A DNA stretch of 64,000 nucleotides, from the NCBI RefSeq assembly GCF_017654505.1, contig NC_054565.1:4959474-5023473 (forward strand). Reading direction: 5' to 3'. Made by a program: the position numbers and the translations under genes. The notes beneath the pieces were generated by a model, which saw only the letters and a list, made by a program, of their open reading frames with translations, did not search any database and was not told the DNA's origin. Shown here piece by piece: positions 36,761 through 47,275 of this stretch. The first letter of the stretch is position 1. Every line of letters begins with the position of its first letter. The stretch is from Polyodon spathula. Lineage: Eukaryota > Chordata > Actinopteri > Acipenseriformes > Polyodontidae.

Positions 36761-37509
36761 CGAACAGTAATCTTAAATACACAATGACTGTCGCGGGTGT
36801 GCGAGTTTTAATGTCATATTGCTGCTGCTGACAGGTCAACTGACAGCTTTCTGAGGTCAACTGTCACTTTTGGGGTCTAATCAACTATTCAGTGCAACCC
36901 TAAGTTCAAACCCTATCTGTTTTGAAGTACAAAGGCAAGGTTTATATATTAGCTGTTGTTTTCTTCAATCTGACTGGTTGTGCTTGCTTCAGAGTAGAAT
37001 CCTTTGTGTTCTTACAGTAGTAATTGCAAAACGTAAGAAGGATTTATTTTGTGATCTATATTTATTAAAAGTATTTTCCATTAAACATGAATGTGGTACA
37101 AAAGTATTCTTATACATACAGAAATTCATTAAAGAAATGGCAGACACTTGTCCTACATTCATTGCCTTTCTTTTAGTTTTTCTATAGAGGGCTCCATTGA
37201 GTGTTAACTCGTTTGATGGATTTTCCTGTTACTTTCCTATGTTAAAAAGCAACAAAATGACTGTACAAAGGTAGAAACTGTCATATGGGATATTGCCGAA
37301 GGTAGTATATCAAATATACAGAACATAAGCAGATCAAGAACACACTACAGTGATTTGAGAGGTGGAAGACAACTATTTCTGCTGTCTCTACATCTCTCTC
37401 CTTTCTACCCCTTCTTAAAAAACAGCCAGTCTAAAGGCATGGATTCCCACACGCAGTTCAGCCTTTGATATTCCCAGAGTAGAGGAGTCACACTGCTTAC
37501 TGTCTGTCC

Positions 37510-37890
37510 ATCCAACACAGTTGAGAAGAGAGGGACAGGGAGAGGGAGAGGAGGGGGAGAGGGACATAGAGGGGGTGAGGGAGAGGGGGAGGGGGAGATC
37601 GAGCAGGGAGACAGAAGGCGGAAGGGACAGAGGAGGGACGGAGAGGGAAGGGAGAGGAATACTGTAGGATAAGATAAGGGAGAGAGGGCAAGGGACAGAG
37701 AAGGGGAGAGAGGTAGAGGGTCTGGGAAAGGAGAAGGTAATAACAGATGGATTGAGGAAAAGAGAAAGATGAAAGAAAGTGAGGGAGGGAGGGAGAGAAG
37801 AGAGTGCAGATGTGATGGAGGGGAAGAAGGAAGCAGAGGAGATGGTGGAGAGAGCTAGAAAGAGAGAGATGGAGACAGAGAGAGAATCTG
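37510..37890. repeat. Polypurine (GA-rich) tract, ~380 bp
   Basis: The plus strand is almost wholly A and G in irregular GGGAGA-type units. The minus-strand frame of 133 codons is a product of this composition. Confidence 0.92.
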
Positions 37891-39149
37891 CTTGCCATGT
37901 GTCTGGGATTATGAGGGCAGGCTGTGAGAGTGAGGGGACCTAGCCCCTACCCCCCTTCTCTTCCTTCGCCCCAAACAGCCACCTGGGACTGTGAAGCAGC
38001 TAATCCTAATTAGAGAGGCTTGATGAAACTGCGATGTGTGCGGTGGGAACAGAGGGAGGGGGCAGGGAGGCTTCATTAGTTGTGTGCTGGCATCCGGCCA
38101 GGCATTCATGCTAATCAAACTGACTTAGACTTTCTCTTGCTGGAAGACGGCCAAGAAAAGGCTGAGAGACAAGATAGCTGAGCAGCTTAACTTCTCAGAT
38201 GATAGAGAAAGCACTCAGCCTGGAAGGGAGAGGTTAGAGTAGCACAGTGGTGTGAGAGAGAATGCAAGAAAGAAAGAAAGGGCTGCAGTGTGGAAAGGAG
38301 TGGGTTTGTGTAGCTAAGTGGTTAGACAAAGAAAGTGCTGGGCTACAGTGTGGAAATTCACAGGAAACAGAACTTCACGTAACACTGCAGAGCTCTATAG
38401 CGGTCTATAGGAAAGAGAACACTCAACACTGCAGAGCTGAATAGAGGTCTATAGGACTCCTCACCCTAACCCAAACCCTGACACACACACAGACTCCCTC
38501 AGGGGATCCATCCAGGGGCATCCTACCACCTGTAACCCAGCCCTGGAGGGATTAACCCTTTATAAACTGCAGCCTTGCATTACATTTTGTGACTGTAATA
38601 ATTACTGGGCGTGATTTCTCCACATATTCTTGTAGTGCCTCCTTGTGGACAGGGACGGTAGAGCAAGTTGAATGGATCGCGTTCACTGTTCAGAACAGGA
38701 GTCACTAACATCTCTGCTGACTTTTCCATTGCTTTAAATTGCTGTGGTTCCTTTTTAGGATCCCTTATGCACTAATCCTGATTGTCCATGTGTCTGAATT
38801 GGTGTTGCTCTAATATGATGTGACTGTAGGAGGGTTCATGTGACTAGTGCTGCCTTATCCAGTGCCCATGCACAGTGCAAGCAAGCATCTTAACCACTAT
38901 GCAAAAGAGTCTTGTGTGCAGGTGTTGCTACTGAGCTGTTAACCTCATCTCATCACCAGGGGAGCCTCTCCAGCCACGCTGTACTTGAATCAACACGACC
39001 ACAGCTTCAAACATCATGCATCTTATTAGGTACCAAAACAGTGACAGAAAAAGACAATGAAGCGACAATTAGCATCGCAATTAATATCCTATGGCCCATT
39101 GGGAATTAATAAAATAAACTATACCACAAAATGTTTCCTACTTAAGATT

Positions 39150-39190
39150 TCACCAAGTTTTGCATCACCTAGAATTTTAGGATTGAGACA

Positions 39191-39194
<4 letters not shown>
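39150..39194 (-). mobile_element. End fragment of TA-flanked MITE family T
   Basis: AAGTTTTGCATCACCTAGAA, TTTTAGGATTGAGACATAAT matches the right end of the intact element at 62.0-62.3 kb, read from its terminus inward. Past the match an (AT)n tract starts. Confidence 0.7.

Positions 39195-39277
<83 letters not shown>
39195..39277. repeat. (AT)n microsatellite
   Basis: About 41 AT dinucleotides, growing out of the TAATTA-rich interior of a MITE fragment. Confidence 0.97.
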
Positions 39278-39279
<2 letters not shown>

Positions 39280-39280
<1 letters not shown>

Positions 39281-40660
39281 CATAATTTAGATGTTTTATT
39301 TAACATTGTGTAATTAAATAAACTACAAATTATATTGCAAATGTGTACTGGAAGCCATAATAGTAGTACGTTATTTCAAGGTTGATGCCTTCTAATAAAT
39401 GCTCTTGTCTTCATTTTCCACCTCTAAGTGACATGCTGTAACCATCTGTCATTATGAAACATTATTCGTTATTTGAATTTAGGTCTCCAGCCACGTCTCA
39501 GCACAGACACATCCCAAATAAACACTGTGGGTTACTATCTCTCGTATAGTGGTGTTCGCATGTATGGACGTACGTACCCACGACACGTTTTTGCAGATTT
39601 GTGGAGAATCACTTATCGGTTGTCATGAAACGTTGTATTAAAGTTTATTAGCATAAGTTACTGAGCGTATAAGATGCTTGGCCTATATGGAGGAGTCTGC
39701 TTGTCCATTCATCTTGCATCTGTCACACTTCCACGTCTGCATATATCTTATCCAACTGTCATTTAACAGCTTCAATAGCTCCTTTGAAACAGTAATAGTT
39801 AAAATAGCTATTTGTCATATATCAGAATTTGCTGGGAAATATATATTTCTGTTCTGTGTGAGGGTTAGGTGCAAGCAATCAGGCAAAAAGGCAGGGAATC
39901 AGGCAGCCGTTGAAACAGGGACAACAATAAAGGAAAACAAATTATTTTTTAAACAAATAATAACAATATGCAGTCACCCATTTGTTTGCTTCATGAAGCA
40001 CCCACGCAGCACCCACGCAGCACCCACACAACACACACTCCAGCTCCTTCTTAAACCACAGCCTCTGCATGGCTGAACAGACAGGCCAGGTGCAGCCTTT
40101 CACACACCTGCAGCAGGTGAACCACATTGAATAATTCATTGACTGCACCACCGGTCAAGGTCCACATTTCACTCCATTCCATCCGCATTCTCGCATGGAG
40201 TATTTTAAATCAAAGACCAAACTTAACCCTTTGCTGGGTCCAGTTTATAGTGGTTCTCCAGATAGTGTGTGACACATAGATGGACAGATGGATGGACTGG
40301 CAGACACCTCTATATATCTCCACTATCTTAAACCCCAAGTTCCATGTTAATTGGAGAAACAGTTCTGTAGATATATGGAAAAAATGTGAAGTTTGACATA
40401 ATTATATAACATTTTCCAAACATTGTTAGTCCAGGTAATTCAATATCTCAGTATATCAACTACAGTGACACACAACAGATGTTTAGAATAATGATGGGAG
40501 AAAACACACGTTAACTGTGACTTTCTCCCTCATTACTTGTTATTTCTCTCATGCTCTTTTTTTTAAAATCTTTTTTCTTGTTCAATTTCAAAAATAAAGC
40601 TTTTCTCAAACTAGAAGGGGGACTGAATTAATTATTGATGATAATACATTTATTGATACT
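39280..40660. other. Non-coding stretch with no recognised feature
   Basis: Only a short triplicate of GCACCCACGCA-type units near 40000-40030 and a (GATG)n-like patch near 40280 are notable. Confidence 0.45.
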
Positions 40661-40670
40661 GATAGTATAT

Positions 40671-40995
40671 TTTAGGCACTTCCAATACCAGACTAAGTCG
40701 TCAATCGAATAGCTAGTATCTTCGACCCTCGATAAACAATACGTCCAATAATCATCAAGGAAAGGATTTATATCTTACCTCAATTCACTACATCCCGGCT
40801 GTGAGTCAGAGTTCGCCTCCTCCTCCCCCAGCCTCCTCCTGCTTTTAGACTTTGTTTAATGAGGGAGGGCAGCTATCCTGGCCCCCTGCCCATGGTGTCC
40901 CTACAGTCACCGTGTAAAACATGTATAATGTAGTTGAGTTGTCTAGTCTGTTTTAATAAATAATCTATCGTATGAGTTTCCTGACTGAACTGAAG
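40671..40995 (+). repeat. Left arm of a large inverted repeat
   Basis: TTTTAGGCACTTCCAATACC, GGAAAGGATTTATATCTTAC, GGAGGGCAGCTATCCTGGCC and TATGAGTTTCCTGACTG recur in reverse complement, in the same order, in 41499-41843. Both arms exceed 300 bp, with a ~70-bp stretch that differs in length between them. Confidence 0.9.
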
Positions 40996-41170
40996 ATAAG
41001 TGGGCATCCTCCGATCTCACAACTAAGCAGAACTGCCTCTTTACACCCAGGAGAGCGGATGAGCTACCGACAAAGGCCAGAAGGGTATGCTGCAGTGCAG
41101 TGAGGAGAAACACTGCCGGTTTTTCCTCCCAGGTCATTGTATCATCCAAATATTGCATCGAAATCCCATT
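40996..41170 (-). mobile_element. SINE family A fragment within the inverted-repeat loop
   Basis: TGGGCATCCTCCGATCTCAC, CACCCAGGAGAGC and GAGGAGAAACACTGCCGG follow family A order with internal deletions. It lies in the loop between the two inverted arms. Confidence 0.6.
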
Positions 41171-41498
41171 CTCAGCTGCAGAGCCAATACAAAACCTTTA
41201 TTGACTAAAAATGTTTTGTTAATTAATGCACAGAAGTCGTTATAATAAAAAAAAAGGTGAACCAGGTAAATTGATTGGTCTGCTGAGCATTGTAAGGTTA
41301 GTGGAAAAAATGTAATGTATTATTTCTGTGCTGTACAAAATAAAGGTTGTCATACTTGATTTGATTCTAATTTGAATGAGGCAGTAATTGATTAATTGAT
41401 TATCAATCATCATGGCTGTTGCTCAGTTAAACATTCATGGATTGATTAATGACCCTGCAGACCTTTTTGGAGGATGAAGCACTGTACAACACATAACT

Positions 41499-41843
41499 GC
41501 AGTCAGGAAACTCATCCGAAAGAATATTTATTAAAGCATAGACTAGATAACACTACTACAATATACAGATTTTAAACTGCATTCTTTGGCCTTTGGCCCC
41601 CTGCCTATAAATTAGCTGGCAGATAAATGGAGAAGCTGGTCGTGGGAAGCCCTGGGCAGGGGGCAGGATAGCTGCCCTCCCCTGTTAGACTGACTCACAG
41701 CGGAAAAGTAGTGGATTGAGGTAAGATATAAATCCTTTCCTTGCCCATCACTGGAAGTATTGTTTATCGAAGCACAAATCAGATAGAAGCTATTCGACTG
41801 ATGATTTGATCTGGTATTGGAAGCGCCTAAAATATGCTTGATG
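41499..41843 (-). repeat. Right arm of a large inverted repeat
   Basis: Reverse complement of 40671-40995 with scattered differences. It ends TCTGGTATTGGAAGCGCCTA. The right arm has about 70 bp more in the middle (41585-41655). Confidence 0.9.
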
Positions 41844-41999
41844 CTTACGTGATTTGATCTGTGGTTAAAGCAAGTTGCCTGCCAGAACTACTGCTTTGGT
41901 TAAACACAATATATGACACGAGACTTCAATACTGTACAGCAATGCATTTATTTTATACTGTACAGCAACTTTTATCTTCCCAAGTGATGGTGGTAATAA

Positions 42000-42400
42000 T
42001 AAGCAGAGGGTGGCATAAAAGGAGCTATATTAAGCAGGCTTGACTATTTATAGTTTAAAATAAAGAGCACAGAAGGAGGGACTGAAAGTCTACACTGGTA
42101 AAGGCACGACTGTGTGGTGTGCAGGGTGAGTCATACAGTCAGGGGAGCGCAGGGGTCCCAGAAGGTCTCCCCTGGTAAAGGCACAGCTGTGTGGTGTGCA
42201 GAGTGAGTCATGCAGTCAGGGGAGCACAAGTTCCTGGCTGCGCCAAGTTGTCAGTCTTCAATGGAGGTTCCTCAAGGAGCGTTGCATTGCCAGGTTAGGG
42301 AGTCAAAATTGTCAGGGTCTGTTTTTCTTCCCTGCAATACAGTAGAACCAATTGAACTGGCAGCTGGTGATCTCAAAGCAGGCATTAGATATTCCTGATG
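42000..42400 (+). mobile_element. SINE family A with two head units
   Basis: A leader (GATTAAGCAGG-like, ATAAAGAGCACAGAAGGAGG) is followed by two head units, each with TGGTAAAGGCAC and GGTGAGTCAT and CAGTCAGGGGAGC, about 77 bp apart. Then come the arm GTTCCTGGCTGCG and a body (GCCAGGTTAGGGAGTCAAAA). This is the two-headed form of the five-headed copy at 56.3 kb. Confidence 0.75.
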
Positions 42401-42601
42401 GGATGTTTCAATGATAATAAAACTGTGGTTTTAACTGGAGTGCTATGAAGCAGGTTTCACTGTACTCAGTAAAAAGGTTTCCACTATAACCCTGTGGCCT
42501 GGGATAAAAGACAAAAAACACACTCTGTCACTGTGAACACGCTCCGGGAGTCTTTTGTTTTGTTTATTTAACAGTCACCATATGATTAAATACATTCTCT
42601 T

Positions 42602-42626
42602 AAAAAAAAAAAAAAAAAAAAAAAAA
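42602..42626. repeat. Poly-A run (~25)
   Basis: An uninterrupted A homopolymer. Confidence 0.94.
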
Positions 42627-43014
42627 CATGACAAACATGAAGTTCCATTTTATTCTTTTTTAAACTATTATACATATTCTCCTTATTATAGATTTTGTAC
42701 AAAATAAAACAAGAAAGAACAAAACTAAAAGTTGGACCCAGTAATAAACACAGGATATGCTATTTAGTTAGTGTTGACAGGAGAGGAGAAGGGACTGTTC
42801 TTATTGAGTAAGTTAGAGTCCCATCTTTTTACTAAACATATAGATCATATTTTTAAAAAATTTTAAAATGTGCTCCATCAATAAGTATAGTTTAAAATCC
42901 CTTTCTCTATCCTTCGTTATCTTTAGCACCCTTTTCACTATCACCATAATCATTGTTTAAAAGTGAAGGTATCAATCACACTATGTGTCAAAGTTTCCCT
43001 TTCCCTCTCTCTGC

Positions 43015-43230
43015 TCCACCAGCACAAAGCAGAGGGAGGCTGTTCAGACAGTATAAGAGCCTTTATTTCCCGTTCCCTGCTCCACCATCACAAAGCAGGG
43101 GGAGGCTGTTCAGAGAATATAAGAGCCTCTCTTTCTCTGCTCCACCAGCACAAAGCAGAGGGAGGCTGTTCAGAGAGTATAACAGCCTCTCTTTCTCAGC
43201 TCCACCAGCACAGAGCAGAGGGAGGCTGTT
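43015..43230. repeat. 60-bp minisatellite, about 3.6 copies
   Basis: The unit starts TCCACCAGCACAAAGCAGAG and contains GGAGGCTGTTCAGAGAGTAT. Spacings are 66, 60 and 60 bp. Two overlapping frames run through it because 60 is a multiple of three and the unit lacks stops; I do not take them as genes. Confidence 0.93.
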
Positions 43231-43984
43231 ACGCTCTTACACTCACATGCTGCCCTTACGTACTTCCTTGAGCCCAAATTAGGGATGCACTCTACAATGC
43301 TTGGCACAGGAGTTAAAAAACAGGAAGGATAGTGAATGGGGAAGGGATTGCGGACAGGGGGGAGGCCAGTAAATATTGTAGACATTGAACCATGTTAGTT
43401 TCCCAACCCTTGGAACAAAGCAGTTATACCTTATGTTTAATACATCTACAATTGTATTGCATTATTTAGAAATGGGTGTTATGTTTGTGGAATAGCACTG
43501 GTGTAGTAAAGGATCCATATCACAGCTCATTTCTTATACTGTACATTTACAAGTAATTAAAGAGCTTTAAGTGGGAGTGTATGTATAGATTTATACATAT
43601 ATGCTGCAGATAAAATTATACATATATATATATATATAAATAAATATATATTAATATTGAAGCCGAGGACTGTATAATCCCCTGTATAGGTCTTCTTTAC
43701 ATAAAAGCGAATTCAAAATTAACCCCAAAAAAAGAAAACTAAACAAATAAGAATACCTGGGTGCGATCTGAGTACCAGACAGACAGTGTGCTATCAGAAC
43801 CACTGTACTGCCCATTGTGAAGCTGCTGGTAATGCTGCAGTCTGTTAATGGTCCTGCTAAGAAAAATTACTGGGAATATAATGGCATCCCAATGAAATAT
43901 TTCCAGCGTTAACCCTAAATGATAAGCAGAGGCCCTACAATGGCAATGCAATGGTAGGAGAAGGACAGCTACACTTGGATCTAG

Positions 43985-44440
43985 GATCCAAAAGGGATTT
44001 CCTCTTAGGGGTCGTCCAAAATGACCATCAATTACAGCAAGCGTACACAGCATTCTCTTTTTCAACATATTTTTCATAATATTCCATCTACTGAGTGATG
44101 CCGCTTATATTGTATTCCTTTCATGGTGGGCAAGTCCTTCAACACCTGTGTGTGTTCGTTAGAATTTTTATTTTCAGTTTACTAAAGTTTGTTTCTACAC
44201 CCAGATTTTAGACATCTTAGATATTTATTTGAATTAACTGTGCACGTGTTTGCCTACTGGGAGAATACAGTAACAAACACAAATTAAAATATTTTTTAAA
44301 GTGGTTCTACTTTTTAAAGAAGGCATGTGACTATTTCAAACTATATTAAAATGTCTTGATTTTTGGAACACCCACCCCCTCTGCACACTCTTTGTACACT
44401 TTTAGAAAATTATGATAATTTTGGACGGCCCCTTGGAGTA
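43985..44440. repeat. Weak inverted repeat around GTCC(A)AAAAT motifs
   Basis: AGGGGTCGTCCAAAATGACC at 44007 and ATTTTGGACGGCCCCTTGG at 44418 are opposed copies about 400 bp apart. Similarity beyond 50 bp is low. Confidence 0.4.
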
Positions 44441-45682
44441 TTTCACAGAACGCATCAGACCTCAAAGAAAAGTGACTCAAAAGTTGACCAACAAACAGGA
44501 CATGTATACAGGGGCGTATCTGCAAAAGAACACAGAACAACAGTTATCACAGCAGAAGATAAGAATGCAGCAGTCTAAGATTTGCAGTGTTTAAATGTAT
44601 TTTTCTATTGGACAATTTGGAGTATTATAATGGTGTATGTTGCATCAGGTTCTGAGTAGCGCAGTCTTCATGTATTTGTTTTATGATACCATTAATATCC
44701 TCTGCAGCAGTCATTAGGTGTTGAGAACTGGCCTTGTCTTTTTGTTAAATGCCCAATGGTCTTCAATTATCCAGCAGGCAACGGGCAATGCAACAGGCTT
44801 TAACGTTAACGGCTTTTTGTTTTGAGACGATATTACCAGTACATTCGTTAGAAGTCTTGTCTACTTGTTGTAGTTTGACTAGAGCTTGCTTAATTTGTTG
44901 CAAATGTTTTCTAATCTATTGACACCCAATGGGCCTGGTTGATGTGAAGCACGTCCTGTTGTCTAGATGTTAAATCAAGGGACCCTTGGTTTGCAATCGT
45001 GAGTAGAGATGTACCAATGAAACATGATAGCTAAATATAGTTAAATGGTTAAATAATGCCAAAGCATTATTTGTAACTCAGAGAAATCTCTCAAAGCCAG
45101 TCTAAGACTTACTCATTCTTATCTTGTACAGTGTTGAGAGGAACCCATCAAGTCTGAACCGTGTTAAAGTGGTGGAACCAAGGCTTTGAAAAGCATTTTC
45201 TTCGATCAGCGTCGGCACATTCTCACAACCCCGTACTGTTCTGTGTTTGTTTCACTGATCTTTAAGATGAAGCCCAGTTATCTCCCCATGACGCTAGAAT
45301 TTACTTCCTTCCTGGGTTACAGTTAATGGCACCCCCTCCTAACCACACAAAGGCAGTGAAACTCTCATGAGGGGTCCTATAATCTGTAGCACGGGAGGGA
45401 AGTGAACATACAGTGCTGTGGCAGGACACATTTCCTTGATAGCTTCCTTTGTTTCAGTACGACGCCTGAAACTTAAAGTTTCTGCCAATCATTACATGTG
45501 TAGGGTTAAGGAACTGAATCATAACGTTACGGTTGAATAGGAGACATTATGTCTTCACTGACAGACTTGTGCGAATGCGGTTTTGAAAGCCCTGGTGAAG
45601 AAGTACAGAAGACTTATACATCAGTCTCAGATCAGTCCATAGGTTGAGATGGGGGCTAAGCCTCATCCCCTCCCATTCCCTC
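44080..45682 (-). other. Probable foxo6 3' UTR and immediate 3' flank
   Basis: The sequence after the TAA stop is A+T-rich and free of recognised repeats for more than 1 kb, as expected of a FoxO 3' UTR. AATAAA hexamers occur on the minus strand, for example at 44224-44229 and near 44167. The hexamer is common by chance in such DNA, so the true cleavage site cannot be chosen from sequence alone. Confidence 0.4.
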
Positions 45683-47257
45683 TTAACCTGGCACCCAGCT
45701 CTGGTTATTGTGGGTCTGGGGCGTCCCAGGCAAGTTGCCCATGCCCATGGCCATGCTCATGTTGCCCTGTGACAGAGCGCAGTCAAAATTGAAGTCAATC
45801 TCCTCTGAGGAGTCCATGAAATCATTGAGGATGATGGAGTCCACATCGCAGTCCAGGCTGCCGTGGAACATGTCCAGATCCAAGTCAGCTGGCAGCCGCT
45901 CGGGGGGGTAGTGGTGGTGGAGATGATTGTGGTAATGGTAGTTCCCTTGGGGGTGGGGGTGAGGGTGGTAGGGGCCATGGATGGAGTCCACCATGCCTTG
46001 GTGATGGCTGTGGATGGGGTAAGGCTGGCCAGGGTGTGGCCTTTGGTGAGGGGCAGTGGCTAGGTGACACGTGTCCAGTGGGGCACCCAGCAGCCCAGCC
46101 GGATTGGGTGGCAAGGCAGTGGAGGTGGGGAGATGGCTGTGATTAGACGAAGAGTACATGCTGCCAACTTTGAGGCTGTTGTTGGTGTTATTATAAGCTT
46201 GCATCAGCACACCACCATTCGACAGTCCTCTTGAGCTGCTGCCACTGCTGCTGCAGAGCGTAGGTCTGTGAGAGTGAGAGTGGGAGTGGGAGTGAGAGTG
46301 GGTGTGGGAGTGGGAGTGGGAGTGGGAGTGGGCATGGGAGGTCACCCCCACTGCAGGGTTGGGCATCAAAGAATCAGCCTCGTGGTTTAGCATGAGTGCC
46401 TTTGCTCGGTACTGTTGGGTGTTAGTGAGCAGATCCTGTAAGGAGGTGCTGCTGGGGTAGTGGTTCCCAACGGCCGCCTGGAAGGTGGTGGGCTTGTTCT
46501 CCTGGATGGTTTGCATGGGCGAATGGCGCAGCATGCCCATGGATGACTGGCTGTAGATGGTGCCGCAGTAGGTTCCAGCACTGGAAGGAGTTCCTGCGCA
46601 CTTGGACCCGTGAAAGGGGAATCCAGAAGCTCTTTGCTTCATCTGCTGGTGAGAAGGTGCGTAGCTGTCCTGGTGGTGCTCCAGAAGCCCGTTGAGGTTC
46701 TCATTGAGGTTGATGGCCCCTGTCAGGTCTGCTAGCTGGGGGAGCTCCACAGGACAGCGGCCCCCCGTGCCCAAGTTTGGTGACAGGGTGCTGGAAGGGC
46801 TAGGGTACATCCGTGGGGAGGCAGAGCATGAAGGGCCATCCTCTGGTTCCAGATCATCATCTGCAGCCAGGATTGGGGAGAGACGACTGCTCAGTGTGGA
46901 TGCGGAGGAGCTGGCCCGCGAGCGGATATCAGTCCAGGCATCAAATTCCTCCCCCACCCCCCCTGCTATGGCTCCCCCTCCCCCTGCAGGGCTCCATGCC
47001 CCACCTGTCCCTCTCCCTGGGCTCTCCTCTGGTCCTTCCTGCACTGAGGCTGCCACAGCAGCTGCTTTCTTCTTACTGGCTCTCCCCTTGCTCTTCAGGA
47101 ACTTGCTGTTGTTGTCCATGGAGACTGCCCTCCGACGGGGGGCTTTGCCCGACTTGCCCCCATCCGGGTTCAGCATCCACCAGGAGCTTTTCCCCGTGCC
47201 CTCGTTCTGCACGCGGATGAATCGTGTGTGCAGTGACAGGTTGTGACGGATGGAGTT
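45683..47257 (-). CDS. foxo6: Forkhead transcription factor FOXO6-type, 3' coding exon (exon 2), partial
   Basis: This is the terminal coding exon of a FoxO transcription factor, a nuclear DNA-binding protein controlled by insulin/PI3K-AKT signalling. The exon gives 524 residues. Residues 1-8 are NSIRHNLS, the recognition helix of the forkhead domain. Wing 1 and the basic tail follow (EGTGKSSWW near 19-27; RRRAVS with its AKT-type serine at 46; basic cluster near 57-64). A second AKT-type motif RSRASS (serine 117) is followed by serines spaced like the FOXO1 CK1/DYRK1A block. A Ser-His repeat lies near 306-331. The acidic transactivation region (PADLDLDMF... DFNFD) starts near 456, and the protein ends NQSWVPG. 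HTRF in the forkhead, [11 protein letters not shown] and the [17 protein letters not shown] end favour FOXO6 over FOXO1/3/4. The start is set by the splice acceptor, in the position known for FoxO genes. The 19 codons upstream, which include an ATG, are intronic. Exon 1 is not in the window. Confidence 0.93.
   Translation of the reverse strand, partial: NSIRHNLSLHTRFIRVQNEGTGKSSWWMLNPDGGKSGKAPRRRAVSMDNNSKFLKSKGRASKKKAAAVAASVQEGPEESPGRGTGGAWSPAGGGGAIAGGVGEEFDAWTDIRSRASSSASTLSSRLSPILAADDDLEPEDGPSCSASPRMYPSPSSTLSPNLGTGGRCPVELPQLADLTGAINLNENLNGLLEHHQDSYAPSHQQMKQRASGFPFHGSKCAGTPSSAGTYCGTIYSQSSMGMLRHSPMQTIQENKPTTFQAAVGNHYPSSTSLQDLLTNTQQYRAKALMLNHEADSLMPNPAVGVTSHAHSHSHSHSHTHSHSHSHSHSHRPTLCSSSGSSSRGLSNGGVLMQAYNNTNNSLKVGSMYSSSNHSHLPTSTALPPNPAGLLGAPLDTCHLATAPHQRPHPGQPYPIHSHHQGMVDSIHGPYHPHPHPQGNYHYHNHLHHHYPPERLPADLDLDMFHGSLDCDVDSIILNDFMDSSEEIDFNFDCALSQGNMSMAMGMGNLPGTPQTHNNQSWVPG
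46255..46345 (-). repeat. Hexanucleotide minisatellite coding for a Ser-His repeat inside foxo6
   Basis: The plus strand reads as repeats of GAGTGG/GAGTGA. In the minus-strand gene these code alternating His and Ser, interrupted by one Ala and one Thr. It lies in the poorly conserved linker between the phosphorylation block and the C-terminal activation region, where length variation is likely to be tolerated. The reading frame is kept throughout. Confidence 0.85.
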
Positions 47258-47275
47258 CTGCAGAGAATGAGAAAA
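47258..47275 (-). promoter_or_regulatory. Splice acceptor of foxo6 intron 1
   Basis: On the minus strand a pyrimidine-rich run (TTCTCATTCTCTGCAG) ends in AG directly before the AAC codon of the forkhead NSIRHNLS motif. FoxO genes are known to carry an intron at exactly this place in the forkhead domain, so this acceptor, not the upstream ATG, fixes the start of the coding exon. Confidence 0.88.

Noticed and set aside
37497..37898. 133-codon minus-strand frame
   Set aside because: Driven by a polypurine tract.
42953..43282. Repetitive protein of about 100 residues in two frames
   Set aside because: The frames exist only because a 60-bp minisatellite without stops keeps phase; no start context or conservation supports a gene.
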